Source: Bacteroidales bacterium
GTDB taxonomy: Bacteria; Bacteroidota; Bacteroidia; Bacteroidales; 4484-276
Direction of reading: 5' to 3'
Assembly (NCBI GenBank): GCA_014860585.1
Contig: JACZJL010000041.1
Coordinates: forward strand, 1 to 50,799
DNA: 50,799 bases
Part shown: positions 42,219-50,799 of the stretch, in pieces
How the letters are laid out: every line of letters starts with the position of its first letter
Numbering within the stretch: position 1 is the stretch's first letter
The notes under the pieces: generated by a model
Database searches by the model: none
Seen by the model: the letters and a program-made list of their open reading frames with translations, nothing else
What the model was told of the DNA's origin: nothing
Translations under genes and position numbers: made by a program

Positions 42219-43388
42219 ATGAATTATATATATCTTTCCCCTCATTTTCCACCAAACTACTATAATTTCTGTGTTGCCCTGAAGCGTCTGGGAGTGAATG
42301 TTATCGGCCTGGGAGACCTTGCTTATGACAATCTACGGCCTGAATTAAAAGAATCACTGACGGAATATTTCAGGGTTGACGACATGCACAATTATGATCA
42401 GCTCTTACGTGCACTTGGTTACATTACACACAAGCATGGAAAAATCGACGGTATTGACTCACACAACGAATACTGGCTCGAAACCGAAGCAAGACTTAGA
42501 ACCGACTTCAACATCCCGGGCATTAAAATGGACAAGCTCGATATGATTAAGAAGAAGTCGGACATGAAAAAGGTGTATATAAAAGCCGGTGTCCCCGTGG
42601 CCAGAGGCTTTGTAGTACATACAATTAAGGACGCGATGCAACTGGTGGATGAGTGCGGTTTCCCGTTGGTGGCCAAACCTGATAAAGGAGTAGGAGCGGC
42701 CAACACATACAAGATTAAAACTGCAGGGGAGTTGACCAATTTTTTCGAAACAAAACCCACTCATGTTGATTATATCCTCGAAGAATTTATTGATGGTCAG
42801 ATTATTTCGTTTGACGGGCTGACAGACAAAGAGGGAAACCCGATTTTTTACACATCACATGCCTACGAGCGTGGAGTGATGGATGTAGTAAACAACGACA
42901 CTCACATCTATTATCATTCGTTTGTTGATATTCCCCGGGATCTTGAAACAGCCGGGAAAAAAATTTTAAAGGCTTTCGGAGTGAAAGGACGCTTTTTCCA
43001 TTTTGAGTTTTTCCGCCGTTTTGATAATGAAAAACTGGTAGCATTGGAAGTCAATATGCGTCCGCCGGGCGGCTTCACAACCGACATGTTTAATTACGCA
43101 TGCGATATTGACATTTACCTCGAATGGGCAAATATGATCGTAAACAACAAGCTTACTGACGATTACATGCGAAAGTACCATATCTGCTATGTCAGCCGGA
43201 AGTATAATAAAAACTATGTCATTTCTCATGAAGACATATTAGCAAAATTCGGCCATCTGATTGTCCATCATGCCCCGATCGACGCTGCCCTGGCTATGGC
43301 ATTGGGTAATTACGGCTATTTGCTTCGCGGGAAAAACATGGATCAACTGTTTGAAGTGCAAAAACAAATTCATCTAATGAAAGGATAA
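42219..43388 (+). CDS. ATP-grasp ligase of unknown specificity
   Basis: A 389-residue ATP-grasp enzyme. ATP-grasp proteins join a carboxylate to an amine or other nucleophile via an acyl phosphate. The pre-ATP-grasp Rossmann part is residues 1-105 (SPHFPPNYYNFCVALKRLGVNVIGLGD). The ATP-binding part has KKVYIKAGVPVARGF, FPLVAKPDKGVGAANTYKI, YILEEFIDGQIISFDGL, and metal ligands in FFHFEFFRR and ALEVNMRPPGGFTTDM. Substrates cannot be read from the sequence. The esterase gene follows after 6 bases, so the pair probably acts in one pathway, for example making and releasing an ester- or amide-linked metabolite. Confidence 0.85.
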   Translation: MNYIYLSPHFPPNYYNFCVALKRLGVNVIGLGDLAYDNLRPELKESLTEYFRVDDMHNYDQLLRALGYITHKHGKIDGIDSHNEYWLETEARLRTDFNIPGIKMDKLDMIKKKSDMKKVYIKAGVPVARGFVVHTIKDAMQLVDECGFPLVAKPDKGVGAANTYKIKTAGELTNFFETKPTHVDYILEEFIDGQIISFDGLTDKEGNPIFYTSHAYERGVMDVVNNDTHIYYHSFVDIPRDLETAGKKILKAFGVKGRFFHFEFFRRFDNEKLVALEVNMRPPGGFTTDMFNYACDIDIYLEWANMIVNNKLTDDYMRKYHICYVSRKYNKNYVISHEDILAKFGHLIVHHAPIDAALAMALGNYGYLLRGKNMDQLFEVQKQIHLMKG

Positions 43389-43394
43389 CGAAAA

Positions 43395-44135
43395 ATGAAT
43401 ATTGAGTATCATAAGTGGTATAGCGAGCGCCTGGGGCGCGACATGGAACTGAAAGTGTACGGTCACAGCGGGAAGCCGTTCATCATTTTTCCATGCCAGG
43501 GTGGGAGGTTTTTCGAATCGGAGGATTTCGGAATGATCGATGCCATCTCATACCTGATCAATGATGGCAGGGTCAAGGTTTTCACCGTTGATGGTATCGA
43601 CAACGAGTCATGGGCAAATTACGGCATTCATCCGGCCGACCGCGCAGTGAGGCACAACCAGTACGACAGCTATGTGATGAACGAGGTAGTTCCATTCATT
43701 CGCAGCCATTGCCAGTCGCCCGACATAAAAATCGCTCTCACAGGATTCAGCATGGGCGCCTATCATGCGGCAAATTTCTATTTCAGGCATCCTTACATTT
43801 TCGATGTAACAATTGCCATCAGTGGGTTGTACGATATGAAAATGTTTTTAGGCGATTATATGGATGACAACGTTTATTACAACTCCCCCATCAATTTTTT
43901 AGGTAACATGCAGGATGAAGTCATCCTTAATCAATACCGCCAGGGAAAAATCGTGATTTGTACCGGACAAGGCGCCTGGGAAGAAGAAATGCTTGAAGAT
44001 ACTTATCAGATGAAAGCCATCCTTGAACAAAAACAAATCCCGGCTTTAATTGATATCTGGGGGCATGATGTAAACCACGACTGGCCCTGGTGGAAAAAAA
44101 TGCTTCCGCACTTCATCGAGAAACTTGGGTTTTAA
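43395..44135 (+). CDS. Alpha/beta-hydrolase esterase, partner of the ATP-grasp protein
   Basis: A 246-residue alpha/beta hydrolase of the esterase D/PHB-depolymerase-like type. The nucleophile elbow is GFSMGAYHA (GxSxG), and the late histidine is in WGHDVNHDWPWWKKMLPHF, so the catalytic set appears complete. It has no signal peptide and should act in the cytoplasm. The ATG lies 6 bases after the upstream ATP-grasp stop. I do not know a named function for this pair; the tight linkage is the main clue. Confidence 0.83.
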   Translation: MNIEYHKWYSERLGRDMELKVYGHSGKPFIIFPCQGGRFFESEDFGMIDAISYLINDGRVKVFTVDGIDNESWANYGIHPADRAVRHNQYDSYVMNEVVPFIRSHCQSPDIKIALTGFSMGAYHAANFYFRHPYIFDVTIAISGLYDMKMFLGDYMDDNVYYNSPINFLGNMQDEVILNQYRQGKIVICTGQGAWEEEMLEDTYQMKAILEQKQIPALIDIWGHDVNHDWPWWKKMLPHFIEKLGF

Positions 44136-44213
44136 GGATGGTTTTTGGTATTCGAACTGTTTTGATGCTCAAGAGCTAATCTTAATGTTCATACAATGGT
44201 GAAGGGATTTATC

Positions 44214-44221
44214 TATTTTTG
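44214..44221 (+). promoter_or_regulatory. -7 promoter element of meaB
   Basis: TATTTTTG, an exact TAnnTTTG match, 14 bases before the ATG at 44236, giving a leader of about 9 bases. Confidence 0.5.
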
Positions 44222-44235
44222 TAAAAAATAACTGG

Positions 44236-45345
44236 ATGGAGCTAAGCGATAATGCCGGTAAAGAGGAATCTGCACTAAAGGTGAACGAAGGAATTCCGCA
44301 GCCTGCGGCGATCAGCCCAAATGCCCTGGAGCGGTTCAAGCAAAAGCAGCAACCTTTGTTAAGTGCTGATGAATTTGCCAGGGGAATCCTTATGGGCAAC
44401 CGGGTCATCCTCAGTAAAGCCATAACGCTGATCGAGAGTGTGAACCCGGCTCATAATTCATTAGCCCAGGAGGTAATCGAGCAATGTTTGCCCTATTCGG
44501 GTAAATCAGTCAGAATTGGTATCACCGGGGTTCCCGGTGTTGGTAAAAGCACTTTTATCGAAGCATTGGGGAAACACGTCACTGCTCTTGGCCATAAACT
44601 CGCTGTATTAGCCATAGATCCGAGCAGCAGCCGGACAAAAGGAAGTATCCTGGGCGACAAAACACGGATGGAAGAACTTTCTACCGACGAAAATGCCTTT
44701 ATCAGGCCTTCACCCTCAGCAGGTTCACTTGGAGGTGTTGCCCGCAAAACCAAGGAGTCCATTATCTTATGCGAGGCTGCCGGTTTTGATGTGATTTTCG
44801 TAGAAACCGTTGGTGTCGGTCAGTCTGAAATTGCAGTTCATTCCATGGTTGACTTTTTTCTTTTACTCATGCTCGCAGGGGCGGGCGACGAGTTGCAGGG
44901 GATTAAACGTGGCATTATGGAGATGGCCGATGCCATTTTCATCAATAAAGCCGATGGTGATAACCGACAAAAAGCCAGCCAGGCCAAAATGGAATATAAA
45001 AATGCACTCCATCTTTTCCCTCCACCCGAATCAGGTTGGACACCTGTGACGGGATTATGCTCCGCTCTTTCAAAAGAAGGAATTCCCGAAGTGTGGGAGG
45101 TCATCGGAAAATATCAGGTACTTACTAAAGAGAATGGGTATTTTGATCAAAAGCGCCTTCAGCAAAAAAGCCTTATCATGATCGAAACCATTAAGGAAAC
45201 GCTGAGAAATGATTTTTACTCAACCGAAAAAATTCGCCAACTGTTGCCTTTGGTGGAAACCGACATGCTAAATGATAAAATCAGCTCCTACGTGGCTGCT
45301 CAAAAGCTCATCCAGGTGTATTTCGACGAAAAGAAAGCCATCTGA
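44236..45345 (+). CDS. meaB: Methylmalonyl-CoA mutase-associated GTPase MeaB
   Basis: A G3E-family GTPase (ArgK/MeaB) that loads and protects the adenosylcobalamin cofactor of methylmalonyl-CoA mutase. The 369 residues carry the P-loop GVPGVGKSTF, the block AIDPSSSRTKGSILGDKTRM, the Walker B/switch region VIFVETVGVGQSE and the base-specificity motif INKADG. The N-terminal 55 residues are an extension, as in other MeaB proteins. The mutase genes are not in the window. Its stop overlaps the next start by one base (TGATG), so an ACP phosphodiesterase-like gene is translated with it. Confidence 0.95.
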   Translation: MELSDNAGKEESALKVNEGIPQPAAISPNALERFKQKQQPLLSADEFARGILMGNRVILSKAITLIESVNPAHNSLAQEVIEQCLPYSGKSVRIGITGVPGVGKSTFIEALGKHVTALGHKLAVLAIDPSSSRTKGSILGDKTRMEELSTDENAFIRPSPSAGSLGGVARKTKESIILCEAAGFDVIFVETVGVGQSEIAVHSMVDFFLLLMLAGAGDELQGIKRGIMEMADAIFINKADGDNRQKASQAKMEYKNALHLFPPPESGWTPVTGLCSALSKEGIPEVWEVIGKYQVLTKENGYFDQKRLQQKSLIMIETIKETLRNDFYSTEKIRQLLPLVETDMLNDKISSYVAAQKLIQVYFDEKKAI

Positions 45346-45935
45346 TGAACTACCTGGCTCACCTTTATTTATCCTTTGGCAACGAAGAAATCTTAGTGGG
45401 TAATTTCATAGCCGACAGGGTTAAGGGAAAGCAGGTACTGAATTATCAACAGGGTATACAAACGGGTATTCGCGTGCACAGGTTAATTGACTCGTTTACC
45501 GATCATCATCCCGTTGTTGAAGTAAGTAAATCAAGGATCAGGGAACGTTACCACAAATTTGCCGGTATTGTAATCGACATGTACTATGATCATTACCTTG
45601 CAGCAAACTGGAGCAAATATTCGGATGAGCCGCTTCTGCAATTTACCCGGAACAGTTACAAAACTTTATTTCGTTACTATTTTATAATTCCCCCCCGTCT
45701 AAGACGGATATTGCCCTGGATGGCTGCCGGCAACTGGCTGGTTTCATACGGAGATATTGACAATATCGGGCTGGCGCTTAAAGGACTGACAACAAGAATT
45801 AAGGTTGACTCGGGAATTGAAAATGGCGCAACAGAACTGAGGTTATATTACAACGATTTTAAAAAGGATTTTGAGTCATTTTTTCCTGAATTGGTGGAAT
45901 ATTCCCGGGAGGCGTTGAAAATTCTTGAGGAATAA
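45345..45935 (+). CDS. acpH: Acyl-carrier-protein phosphodiesterase-like protein
   Basis: A 196-residue protein of the AcpH family, which removes phosphopantetheine from acyl carrier protein. The N-terminus MNYLAHLYLSFGNEEILVGNFIADRVKG, the block GIRVHRLIDSFTDHHP with its HD-like metal residues, and VIDMYYDHYLAANW are characteristic. It is coupled to meaB by the TGATG overlap; in Bacteroidota AcpH-like proteins are widespread and their exact activity is less certain than in E. coli. Confidence 0.88.
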   Translation: MNYLAHLYLSFGNEEILVGNFIADRVKGKQVLNYQQGIQTGIRVHRLIDSFTDHHPVVEVSKSRIRERYHKFAGIVIDMYYDHYLAANWSKYSDEPLLQFTRNSYKTLFRYYFIIPPRLRRILPWMAAGNWLVSYGDIDNIGLALKGLTTRIKVDSGIENGATELRLYYNDFKKDFESFFPELVEYSREALKILEE

Positions 45936-45962
45936 GCCATCAGATCGAAATGATCAAATTGC

Positions 45963-46373
45963 TTAACCCATCACTGTAATCACAAGCTTTCTTGCGGTGG
46001 CGTGATTCCTGAATTCACAGAGATAAATTCCCTGCCAGGTTCCCAAATTCAGTTTCCCATTGGTCACCGGAATAGTAACTGATGACCCGGCGAGTGTGGT
46101 CTTCACGTGTGCAGGCATGTCGTCCGGTCCTTCTAAAGTATGATCGAAATAGGACAGGTTTTCAGGAACTGCCTTGTCAAAGTATTTTTCAAGATCAAAT
46201 CTCACAGAGGGATCAGCATTTTCGTTAATTGTCAGACCAGCTGATGTGTGCTTGATGTAAATATTCACCAAACCAACCTCAGGGAGGTTGTTCAGATGAT
46301 GCACAACATGCTGTGTGATCAGGTGAAATCCCCTTGAAAAGGATGGAAGTTGTATCTCGTATTGCTGAGTCAT
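45963..46373 (-). CDS. YjbQ-family protein (UPF0047)
   Basis: A 136-residue YjbQ/UPF0047 protein. The hallmarks are GLVNIYIKHTSAGLTINENADP and the late block GTWQGIYLCEFRNHATARKLVI. Family members have weak thiamine-phosphate synthase activity but the true role is unsettled. I chose the ATG at 46373 because it gives the normal length; the one at 46415 adds 14 residues (MTIRGKFYFQFYFP) not typical of the family. It lies 45 bases downstream of a Usp gene on the same strand. Confidence 0.9.
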   Translation of the reverse strand: MTQQYEIQLPSFSRGFHLITQHVVHHLNNLPEVGLVNIYIKHTSAGLTINENADPSVRFDLEKYFDKAVPENLSYFDHTLEGPDDMPAHVKTTLAGSSVTIPVTNGKLNLGTWQGIYLCEFRNHATARKLVITVMG

Positions 46374-46418
46374 CGGAAAATAAAATTGAAAGTAGAATTT
46401 TCCCCTGATGGTCAAAAC

Positions 46419-47231
46419 CTACACCCTGTCGGTATCACTGACTGCAAATACCGGAATCCGTAAATCATTGGTCAGAAGGCGCTCTTTGTCACTGTCTGCA
46501 ATATAATAATACTCACTGGTTGGTACCGACATCACAGCGATCATACCTGCATTTATTTTTTTTGCATATTGTAATATCTGCTTTGAATATCCCGGTGAGT
46601 AGGCTGTTTGAGATTCGTTCACCCGTTTGTATTTAATTCCTTTTGCTTCAAACTCACGGATGGCCTTTTCGATGTTCAGTTTCATGGTTTCCGACCAGGT
46701 GAAACCGGGTTTTTCAACCGTGTAAACATGCACTTCAGAATTGAACAACCGTCCAAGAAAAACAACCGCTTCAATTTTCTTATAAAATTCATCATGTGAA
46801 CTGGCGGGCATCAGGATGGTTTTTATCCCTTCCGGGGGAAATTCGTAACCCTCTTGTATTACCAGAACAGGCACCGGGATACTTTTAACCAGTTTCAGAA
46901 TATCGGCGCCCTGAAACATCTCCTTAATCCCTTTATACCCGTGAGATCCAATAACCATTAACTTATAAACCTGATCATTGGCTTCATTGGTAATTTCTGA
47001 AAATAGTTTACCCTTTACTATCTTATAATTGCATACTGCTGAAGAGCTTGCTGTTATTTTTTTTGACATTTCAGAAAGTTGTGCATCAGCCTCAGATTCA
47101 GAATCATGGCCAAGAACATGGATAAGAGTTATTTCCATTTCGCTCATCAATGCAATGGAAGATGCAACTATTGCGGCGCTTTCAGCAGCTGCAGTAAAGT
47201 CAAAGGGAACAAGGATTCTTTTTTTATTCAT
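46419..47231 (-). CDS. Two-domain universal stress protein
   Basis: A 270-residue tandem Usp protein. The first domain (1-140) starts RILVPFDFTAAAESAAIVAS and ends with the block MVIGSHGYKGIKEMF...ADILKLVKSIPVPVLVIQ, close to the ATP-binding Usp motif GxxG-9x-G(S/T). The second domain (145-270) is diverged (KTILMPASSHDEF ... GMIAVMSVPTSEYYY ... IPVFAVSD) and lacks the glycine motif. Such double-Usp proteins are common in Bacteroidota. It may share a transcript with the YjbQ gene behind it. Confidence 0.88.
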   Translation of the reverse strand: MNKKRILVPFDFTAAAESAAIVASSIALMSEMEITLIHVLGHDSESEADAQLSEMSKKITASSSAVCNYKIVKGKLFSEITNEANDQVYKLMVIGSHGYKGIKEMFQGADILKLVKSIPVPVLVIQEGYEFPPEGIKTILMPASSHDEFYKKIEAVVFLGRLFNSEVHVYTVEKPGFTWSETMKLNIEKAIREFEAKGIKYKRVNESQTAYSPGYSKQILQYAKKINAGMIAVMSVPTSEYYYIADSDKERLLTNDLRIPVFAVSDTDRV

Positions 47232-47288
47232 GATAATAATTTTCTTTGGTACATCAAAATGCCGGTATTTTGATTAAATGTAAGTTGT

Positions 47289-48611
47289 TTATTCTTTTGT
47301 AGTTTTATTTTTTATTCCGGCAATCTCCTCCAGCATATCGGTTGTGATTGACTTTGGTCTTTCAAGCGGATAATTCAGCGCCCTGTCCCAGATGATGTTG
47401 GCACATATACCAATTGCACGGCCAACACCGAACAGTACGGTGTAAAAATCATATTCCTGGACACCGTAATGCCATTGGATCACACCGGTCTGGGCATCAA
47501 GATTGGGCCATGGATTTTTGGCTTTTCCCTGTTCTATTAAAATTGGGGGTACTACTTTGTAGAGCAACTCAACGTATTTGAACAAATCATCGTTGGGCAT
47601 GTGTTTAAGACAAAATTCGCGCTGGATGGTGTATCGTGGATCCGTTTTTCGCAAAACGGCGTGCCCGTAACCAGGGATAACCTGGCCGGAATTTAGGGTG
47701 TCCCATACGAACTGCTTCATCTCCTCCTCTGTGGGCACCTCACCACCCATTTTATCTTTAACATCCTGTAACCAGCGCAGGAACTCCTGGTTGGCAAGGC
47801 CGTGCAAAGGACCGGCAAGTCCGTTTAGCATGGCGGATATAGATTGATAAATATCTGCGAGTGTACTTGCCACCAGGTGACCAGTATGAGCACTCACGTT
47901 TCCACTTTCGTGATCGGCATGAAGAATAAAATGGAGACGAGCTACCTCATCGTAAGGTGCCGGTTTCATCATCAGGTGGGCAAAGTCGGCTCCCATGTCC
48001 AGATTTGGATTGGACTGGATTCTCTTGCCATCACGATACAACTTAGCATAAACATAAGAAGCAATTTCAGGTAATTTTGCCAGAAGGTTGAGTACATCCT
48101 CGTACATCGGACTCCATAAATCCGATTTGTCGATGCCGGCTGCATATTTCTTGGCAAAAAAAGACTCCCTGTGCATGGCAAGAATTGCATTGGCAAAAAT
48201 AGCCATCGGATGGCTGCAGCAAGGTGATGCATCAATAACTTCATAAACATATCTTGGGACAATTCGACGTCTTCTGAACTCATCCACCACATCCATCACC
48301 TCGCTTTGGGTGGGAATATCACCGGTAAGCAACAGATAAAACAGCCCTTCAACATAGGGCATTTCAGCCTTTTTGGGTTTCGGTAGTTTTTCAAACACCT
48401 CTGGTAAGGTGTAACCACGATAACGGATACCTTCGTTCGGATCCAGATATGAAATGTCGGTAACAAGCGACTTGATACCACGCATCCCGCCGATAATCTG
48501 TGAGATGGTCACCTTATCCACGACAACATCACCATAATCCATTAATAATCGTTGAATACGAGGCCGATGCTCTTCAATCTTCTTGTACAATACTTCTTTT
48601 AAACCTGACAT
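47289..48611 (-). CDS. gltA: Citrate synthase, eukaryotic-type
   Basis: Condenses oxaloacetate and acetyl-CoA in the TCA cycle. The 440 residues resemble the mitochondrial-type enzyme more than GltA of E. coli: HADHESGNVSAHTGHLV, NGLAGPLHGLANQEFLRWL and GYGHAVLRKTDPRYTIQREF all match that subgroup, with the active-site histidines in GPLHGLA and GYGHAVL and the aspartate in LDAQTGVIQ. It lies 76 bases downstream of the isocitrate dehydrogenase gene on the same strand, so two consecutive TCA-branch enzymes are likely co-expressed. The gene symbol is used loosely for citrate synthase. Confidence 0.95.
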   Translation of the reverse strand: MSGLKEVLYKKIEEHRPRIQRLLMDYGDVVVDKVTISQIIGGMRGIKSLVTDISYLDPNEGIRYRGYTLPEVFEKLPKPKKAEMPYVEGLFYLLLTGDIPTQSEVMDVVDEFRRRRIVPRYVYEVIDASPCCSHPMAIFANAILAMHRESFFAKKYAAGIDKSDLWSPMYEDVLNLLAKLPEIASYVYAKLYRDGKRIQSNPNLDMGADFAHLMMKPAPYDEVARLHFILHADHESGNVSAHTGHLVASTLADIYQSISAMLNGLAGPLHGLANQEFLRWLQDVKDKMGGEVPTEEEMKQFVWDTLNSGQVIPGYGHAVLRKTDPRYTIQREFCLKHMPNDDLFKYVELLYKVVPPILIEQGKAKNPWPNLDAQTGVIQWHYGVQEYDFYTVLFGVGRAIGICANIIWDRALNYPLERPKSITTDMLEEIAGIKNKTTKE

Positions 48612-48687
48612 CTTTTTGTTGATTTATTCTTTTTATACAAACCTTTAATAATTAACATATCTTTAATCCCTTTGTTGAGGATGCTTC

Positions 48688-49917
48688 TCAATGCAGGTAA
48701 ATTTTTCTAAGATTGATATCGAGGGCATCCAGAAAATCTTCGGTATTCAAATAATGTTCTTTTTTTAATTCATCACCATGAACAAGTAGAGCAAGGTCTT
48801 TTGTCATTTTTCCTTCTTCAACGGTTTGGATGCAAACATGTTCCAGGTTTTCAGAAAATTTGAGTAACTGTATATTCTCATCAAGCCTGGCGCGATGCGC
48901 CAGCCCTCTTGTCCATGCAAAAATCGAAGCAATGGGATTGGTAGAAGTAAGCGCCCCTTTTTGATGCATCCTGTAGTGTCGTGTAACGGTCCCATGAGCG
49001 GCTTCTGCTTCCATAGTTTTACCATCTGGAGTAACGAGTACAGATGTCATCAGGCCAAGTGATCCGAATCCCTGTGCTACAGTATCCGATTGCACGTCGC
49101 CATCGTAGTTTTTGCAAGCCCATACAAAATTTCCCTCCCATTTCAGAGCGGCAGCTACCATATCGTCGATCAGGCGGTGCTCATAGGTTATCCCTTCCTG
49201 CTGGAATTTTGCTTTGAACTCGCGTTCAAAAACTTCCTGGAAAATATCTTTAAACCTTCCGTCGTATTGTTTTAAAATCGTGTTTTTGGTCGAAAGAAAT
49301 AATGGCCAGCGCTTCTGCAGTGCCATGTTGAAACACGATCTGGCAAACCCGGTGATGGATGCATCCGTGTTAAACATTGCCAAAGCCACACCATCGCCTT
49401 CAAAATTGTGTACATTGTATGTCTGCTTTTCTCCACCTGCTTCCGGCTCAAAAGTGATCGTAAGTTTGCCTTTCCCCTTAACTACGAAGTCGGTTGCCCT
49501 GTATTGGTCGCCATAAGCATGACGTCCAATGCAGATCGGGGCTTTCCAGCCGGGAACCAATCGGGGAATATTGCTGATGAGAATGGGCTCACGGAAAACC
49601 GTTCCATCCAGAATGTTGCGGATGGTTCCGTTGGGTGAGCGGTACATTTTTTTCAACCCAAATTCATCAACCCGCTTTTCATCCGGAGTAATCGTTGCAC
49701 ATTTAATTCCAACATTGTATTTCTTTATTGCTTCTGCAGCTTCAACCGTAATAAGGTCGTCGGTTTCATCTCTTTTATGAATGGAGAGATCGTAATATTT
49801 TATGTCTATTTCGAGGTAAGGTAAAATGAGTTTTTCTTTGATGAATTTCCAGATCACCCGCGTCATCTCATCGCCATCCAGTTCAACAACGGGGTTTTTT
49901 ACGATGATTTTCTTCAT
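48688..49917 (-). CDS. icd: NADP-dependent isocitrate dehydrogenase
   Basis: Oxidative decarboxylation of isocitrate to 2-oxoglutarate. The 409-residue protein belongs to the homodimeric type II (eukaryote-like) group: [60 protein letters not shown] (seen as consecutive blocks), [15 protein letters not shown], the aspartates of [14 protein letters not shown] and [20 protein letters not shown], and [11 protein letters not shown]. The ATG at 49917 follows a good two-part promoter (49961-49989). With citrate synthase behind it, this is a small TCA operon. Confidence 0.96.
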   Translation of the reverse strand: MKKIIVKNPVVELDGDEMTRVIWKFIKEKLILPYLEIDIKYYDLSIHKRDETDDLITVEAAEAIKKYNVGIKCATITPDEKRVDEFGLKKMYRSPNGTIRNILDGTVFREPILISNIPRLVPGWKAPICIGRHAYGDQYRATDFVVKGKGKLTITFEPEAGGEKQTYNVHNFEGDGVALAMFNTDASITGFARSCFNMALQKRWPLFLSTKNTILKQYDGRFKDIFQEVFEREFKAKFQQEGITYEHRLIDDMVAAALKWEGNFVWACKNYDGDVQSDTVAQGFGSLGLMTSVLVTPDGKTMEAEAAHGTVTRHYRMHQKGALTSTNPIASIFAWTRGLAHRARLDENIQLLKFSENLEHVCIQTVEEGKMTKDLALLVHGDELKKEHYLNTEDFLDALDINLRKIYLH

Positions 49918-49960
49918 ACTTTTAAAAACAGTTAGAGATAATATTTTAAGTATTAGGTTG

Positions 49961-49989
49961 CAAAATTAGAAAACCAACTTCAGCAACAA
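49961..49989 (-). promoter_or_regulatory. Promoter of icd and citrate synthase
   Basis: Minus strand TTG (49987-49989), 18 bases, TAATTTTG (49961-49968), followed by a leader of about 38 bases to the ATG at 49917. Confidence 0.6.
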
Positions 49990-50047
49990 GTTGAAAATGC
50001 CAAAATTAAGATTAATTAACGAGCAAAGTGAGCTTTAGCTTAGATTT

Positions 50048-50698
50048 TCAGATTGATTTCAGATTTAGCGATGCATCAAAAACCTCAACAAGGGTCATTC
50101 CCTGGTTGAGCAGAAGTGCAGGAAGACCAGATTTTATAGCGCCTTTGACGTTTTGCGGACTGTCATCGATAAATAAAGTCTCTTCCGGATTGAGCCTGCT
50201 GTCTTTCATCACGAATTCATAAATTTCTCTTCCGGGTTTCCTCAAACCAATTTTAAACGACCAATAGGTTTTAAAAAATAATGAATCAAAATCAAGCCCG
50301 AAGTTCTCTTTAAACTCTTTGATAAAAAGCGCGTAATGGATGCTATTTGTATTGCTCAGCAAATAAAGATTGTAATGAGTCCGCAAATCTTTGAGAAGTT
50401 TTACGACCTGATCGGAAAAACCAACCAGAATGCTGTTCCAGGCATGATAAATCTTTTCTTTACTCAAATCATCTTTCCCAATTAATTTTTTAAGTTCAAA
50501 AAGCATTTCATCCGGACTGATCTGACCACATTCGAATTGTTCGAAAAGCGAACTTTGAATGGCATGGGAATAAAGCATCCCGAAGTTGCCAATGCCCAAT
50601 GCACTGAAAGCTTCTATTTGTTTGTAATGATCGATGCGGTAGATCACCCCGCCGAAGTCGAGGATAAGATTGGTAATGTTTTCGGGTTTAAAATTCAT
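50048..50698 (-). CDS. HAD-family hydrolase (subfamily IA)
   Basis: A 216-residue haloacid-dehalogenase-like phosphatase. Motif I is the DFGGV variant (LILDFGGVIYR), with a helical cap inserted after it; motif II is LYLLSNTNSIH; the motif III lysine is in IGLRKPGREIYEF; motif IV is TLFIDDSPQNVKGA. This group includes phosphatases of small sugar phosphates and of FMN; the substrate cannot be assigned. It lies 130 bases upstream of icd on the same strand, but icd has its own promoter. Confidence 0.9.
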   Translation of the reverse strand: MNFKPENITNLILDFGGVIYRIDHYKQIEAFSALGIGNFGMLYSHAIQSSLFEQFECGQISPDEMLFELKKLIGKDDLSKEKIYHAWNSILVGFSDQVVKLLKDLRTHYNLYLLSNTNSIHYALFIKEFKENFGLDFDSLFFKTYWSFKIGLRKPGREIYEFVMKDSRLNPEETLFIDDSPQNVKGAIKSGLPALLLNQGMTLVEVFDASLNLKSI

Positions 50699-50754
50699 GG
50701 TAAGTTATGATATGTGTGATTATAAACCTTTAAATGCTTTGGAACAGTCACAGA

Positions 50755-50789
50755 AAAAAGAAACCCGCTGAAAACTGGTCCGGCGGGTT
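50755..50789 (-). terminator. Terminator of a gene beyond the window
   Basis: AACCCGC (50762-50768) pairs with GCGGGTT (50783-50789); the minus strand continues with a T-rich tract. It should end a minus-strand gene that starts outside the window. Confidence 0.65.
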
Positions 50790-50799
50790 ATCATTTTAC

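Overview
The window is a stretch of Bacteroidota chromosome, most likely from a free-living or uncultured member near the Bacteroidales/Marinilabiliales; the genus cannot be read from it. Three things support this. Secreted proteins carry C-terminal type IX secretion (T9SS) sorting domains. Many genes have the Bacteroidota -7 promoter element TAnnTTTG and no Shine-Dalgarno sequence. Several gene families are typical of the phylum: the Ig-like lipoprotein, choice-of-anchor V proteins, LPP20-like lipoproteins, and a Rex, MeaB and NADP-Icd complement. There is no rRNA, CRISPR array, integrase or phage. One tRNA-Thr(CGT) is present.

Layout. 1-7.0 kb: smpB, a secreted thioredoxin-like protein, a T9SS protein with two DNRLRE-type domains, a PPP-like phosphatase, gpmA and a secreted M1 peptidase. 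7.1-13.4 kb: an Ig-like lipoprotein, an ArsR regulator, a rex-ade pair one base apart, a YugP-like membrane protease and a glucosaminidase lipoprotein. 13.5-20.3 kb: two neighbouring secreted proteins with duplicated leaders; the second is a 1799-residue subtilisin with four almost identical PKD repeats. 20.3-20.8 kb: a repeat-rich intergenic stretch and the tRNA. 20.9-31.0 kb: an island built around two exported caspase-family (C14) proteins. 31.1-33.7 kb: ppk1 and sixA. 34.0-39.5 kb: two large paralogous exported proteins, each with one CxxCH motif and either seven or four copies of a starch-binding-like repeat. 39.7-44.1 kb: comF, divergent from a radical SAM/GME-fold pair, then an ATP-grasp/esterase pair. 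44.2-50.7 kb: meaB, an acyl-carrier-protein phosphodiesterase, a YjbQ protein, a double-domain Usp, citrate synthase, isocitrate dehydrogenase and a HAD phosphatase.

The best candidate for an undescribed system is the 20.9-31.0 kb island. Two secreted caspase paralogues with two N-terminal beta-domains lie on opposite strands. Each is accompanied by a protein that starts with the same extra exported beta-domain; in one this leads to a hydrophobic C-terminal part, in the other to an SUMF1/FGE-like domain whose C-terminus resembles the variable region of diversity-generating retroelement targets. LPP20-like and DUF4384-like exported proteins flank them. The second half is threaded with REP-type palindromes (core AAACCTGACAGGTTT) that sit just upstream of three consecutive start codons and also inside the reading frame of the RAYT transposase likely to mobilise them. 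Functions here are inferred from motifs seen by eye; no database search was run.
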